Assembly (NCBI GenBank): GCA_009693345.1
Contig: SHXL01000162.1
Location: 1 to 6,418 of the forward strand
Source: Betaproteobacteria bacterium
GTDB lineage: Bacteria; Pseudomonadota; Gammaproteobacteria; Burkholderiales; SG8-39
DNA length: 6,418 nt
Direction: 5' to 3'
Within the stretch, counting starts at the first letter, position 1; each line of letters opens with the position of its first letter. Both the position numbers and the translations under genes were made by a program. Under the pieces are notes generated by a model, which had not been told where the DNA came from, did not search any database, and was given only the letters and a program-made list of their open reading frames with translations. Shown one piece after another: positions 6,266 to 6,418 of the stretch.

Positions 6266-6309
6266 GAGGAGATCCCCCAATGCTGAAGAAATTTCTAATT
6301 GCAGCCTGA
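6266..6309 (+). other. Ribosome site plus nine-codon ORF MLKKFLIAA: truncated gene start or leader peptide
   Basis: GAGGAG (6266-6271) lies eight bases before ATG at 6280, and the frame reads MLKKFLIAA then TGA (6307-6309). The ATG is 18 bases after the aminotransferase stop, the spacing of a following operon gene. The peptide looks like the first third of a Sec signal peptide: two lysines, then a hydrophobic run. Neither shifted frame restores a signal peptide after the stop; one stops at once and the other reads PDLTDLLYQGHCYFTAPS. It may be the remnant of a secreted or solute-binding protein gene broken by rearrangement, a short leader ORF, or an assembly artefact near a sequence end. The rest of the tail, to about 6386, shows no gene. 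Confidence 0.35.
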
Positions 6310-6386
6310 CCTGACCGATCTTTTGTACCAGGGCCATTGTTACTTTACTGCACCATCTGCGGTTGCGCGAGCATGAGGGGCCGAGG

Positions 6387-6418
6387 GCTACAGGCCGCCG
6401 GCGCCGGTGGCCTGTAGC
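6387..6418. terminator. 32-base palindrome, candidate terminator hairpin at window edge
   Basis: GCTACAGGCC (6387-6396) is an exact reverse complement of GGCCTGTAGC (6409-6418). Inside lies the palindrome CCGGCGCCGG (6398-6407), flanked by a single G/T pair (6397 and 6408) that would be a G-U wobble in RNA. Folded, this gives a very stable GC-rich stem. It ends exactly at the window edge, so any following T-run is unseen and termination is unproven. It may serve the aminotransferase transcript, or be a dispersed repeat. Confidence 0.5.

Noticed and set aside
5622..6314. 230-codon plus-strand ORF in another frame of the aminotransferase
   Set aside because: Arg/Gly/Ala-rich shadow of an enzyme whose real frame runs intact past its active-site lysine and arginine.

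Overview
The window (6418 bases, GC-rich) looks chromosomal and most like a betaproteobacterium. This rests on remembered family sequences: the Lgt protein has the N-terminal wording typical of Burkholderiales and relatives, and a divergent ilvD/lgt pair is common in that class. No search was run. Nothing shows a phage, plasmid, CRISPR array or complete insertion sequence.

Layout. Bases 1-594 (minus) hold the first 198 codons of ilvD, dihydroxy-acid dehydratase, cut by the window edge. A 36-base gap separates it from lgt (631-1407, plus), prolipoprotein diacylglyceryl transferase. lgt runs tail to tail into a 956-residue flavin/iron-sulfur oxidoreductase (1411-4281, minus) with only 3 bases between the stop codons. 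A small hairpin terminator is embedded in those gene ends. The oxidoreductase is the second gene of a minus-strand operon. The first is a GntR/FCD-family regulator (4278-4967), and the two genes overlap by four bases (GTGA). A 97-base divergent control region (4968-5064) follows, then a serine-glyoxylate (AGXT-like) PLP aminotransferase (5065-6261, plus). The last 157 bases hold a well-formed ribosome site and a nine-codon ORF, MLKKFLIAA, that stops abruptly. At the extreme right edge lies a 32-base near-perfect palindrome.

How the genes may work together. ilvD (branched-chain amino acids) and lgt (lipoprotein maturation) are housekeeping. The other three genes look like one regulated module. 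A GntR/FCD protein probably reads a small organic acid and binds a perfect 9-5-9 inverted repeat over its own start. It would control both a membrane-linked 2-hydroxyacid dehydrogenase (the GlcD and GlcF/GlpC halves fused in one chain) and, divergently, an aminotransferase that converts glyoxylate plus serine to glycine plus hydroxypyruvate. Glycolate oxidation to glyoxylate is the most economical link. The dehydrogenase architecture fits D-2-hydroxyglutarate, D-lactate or D-glycerate equally well, so the substrate is open. Each family is known; the possible novelty is the module and its control region.
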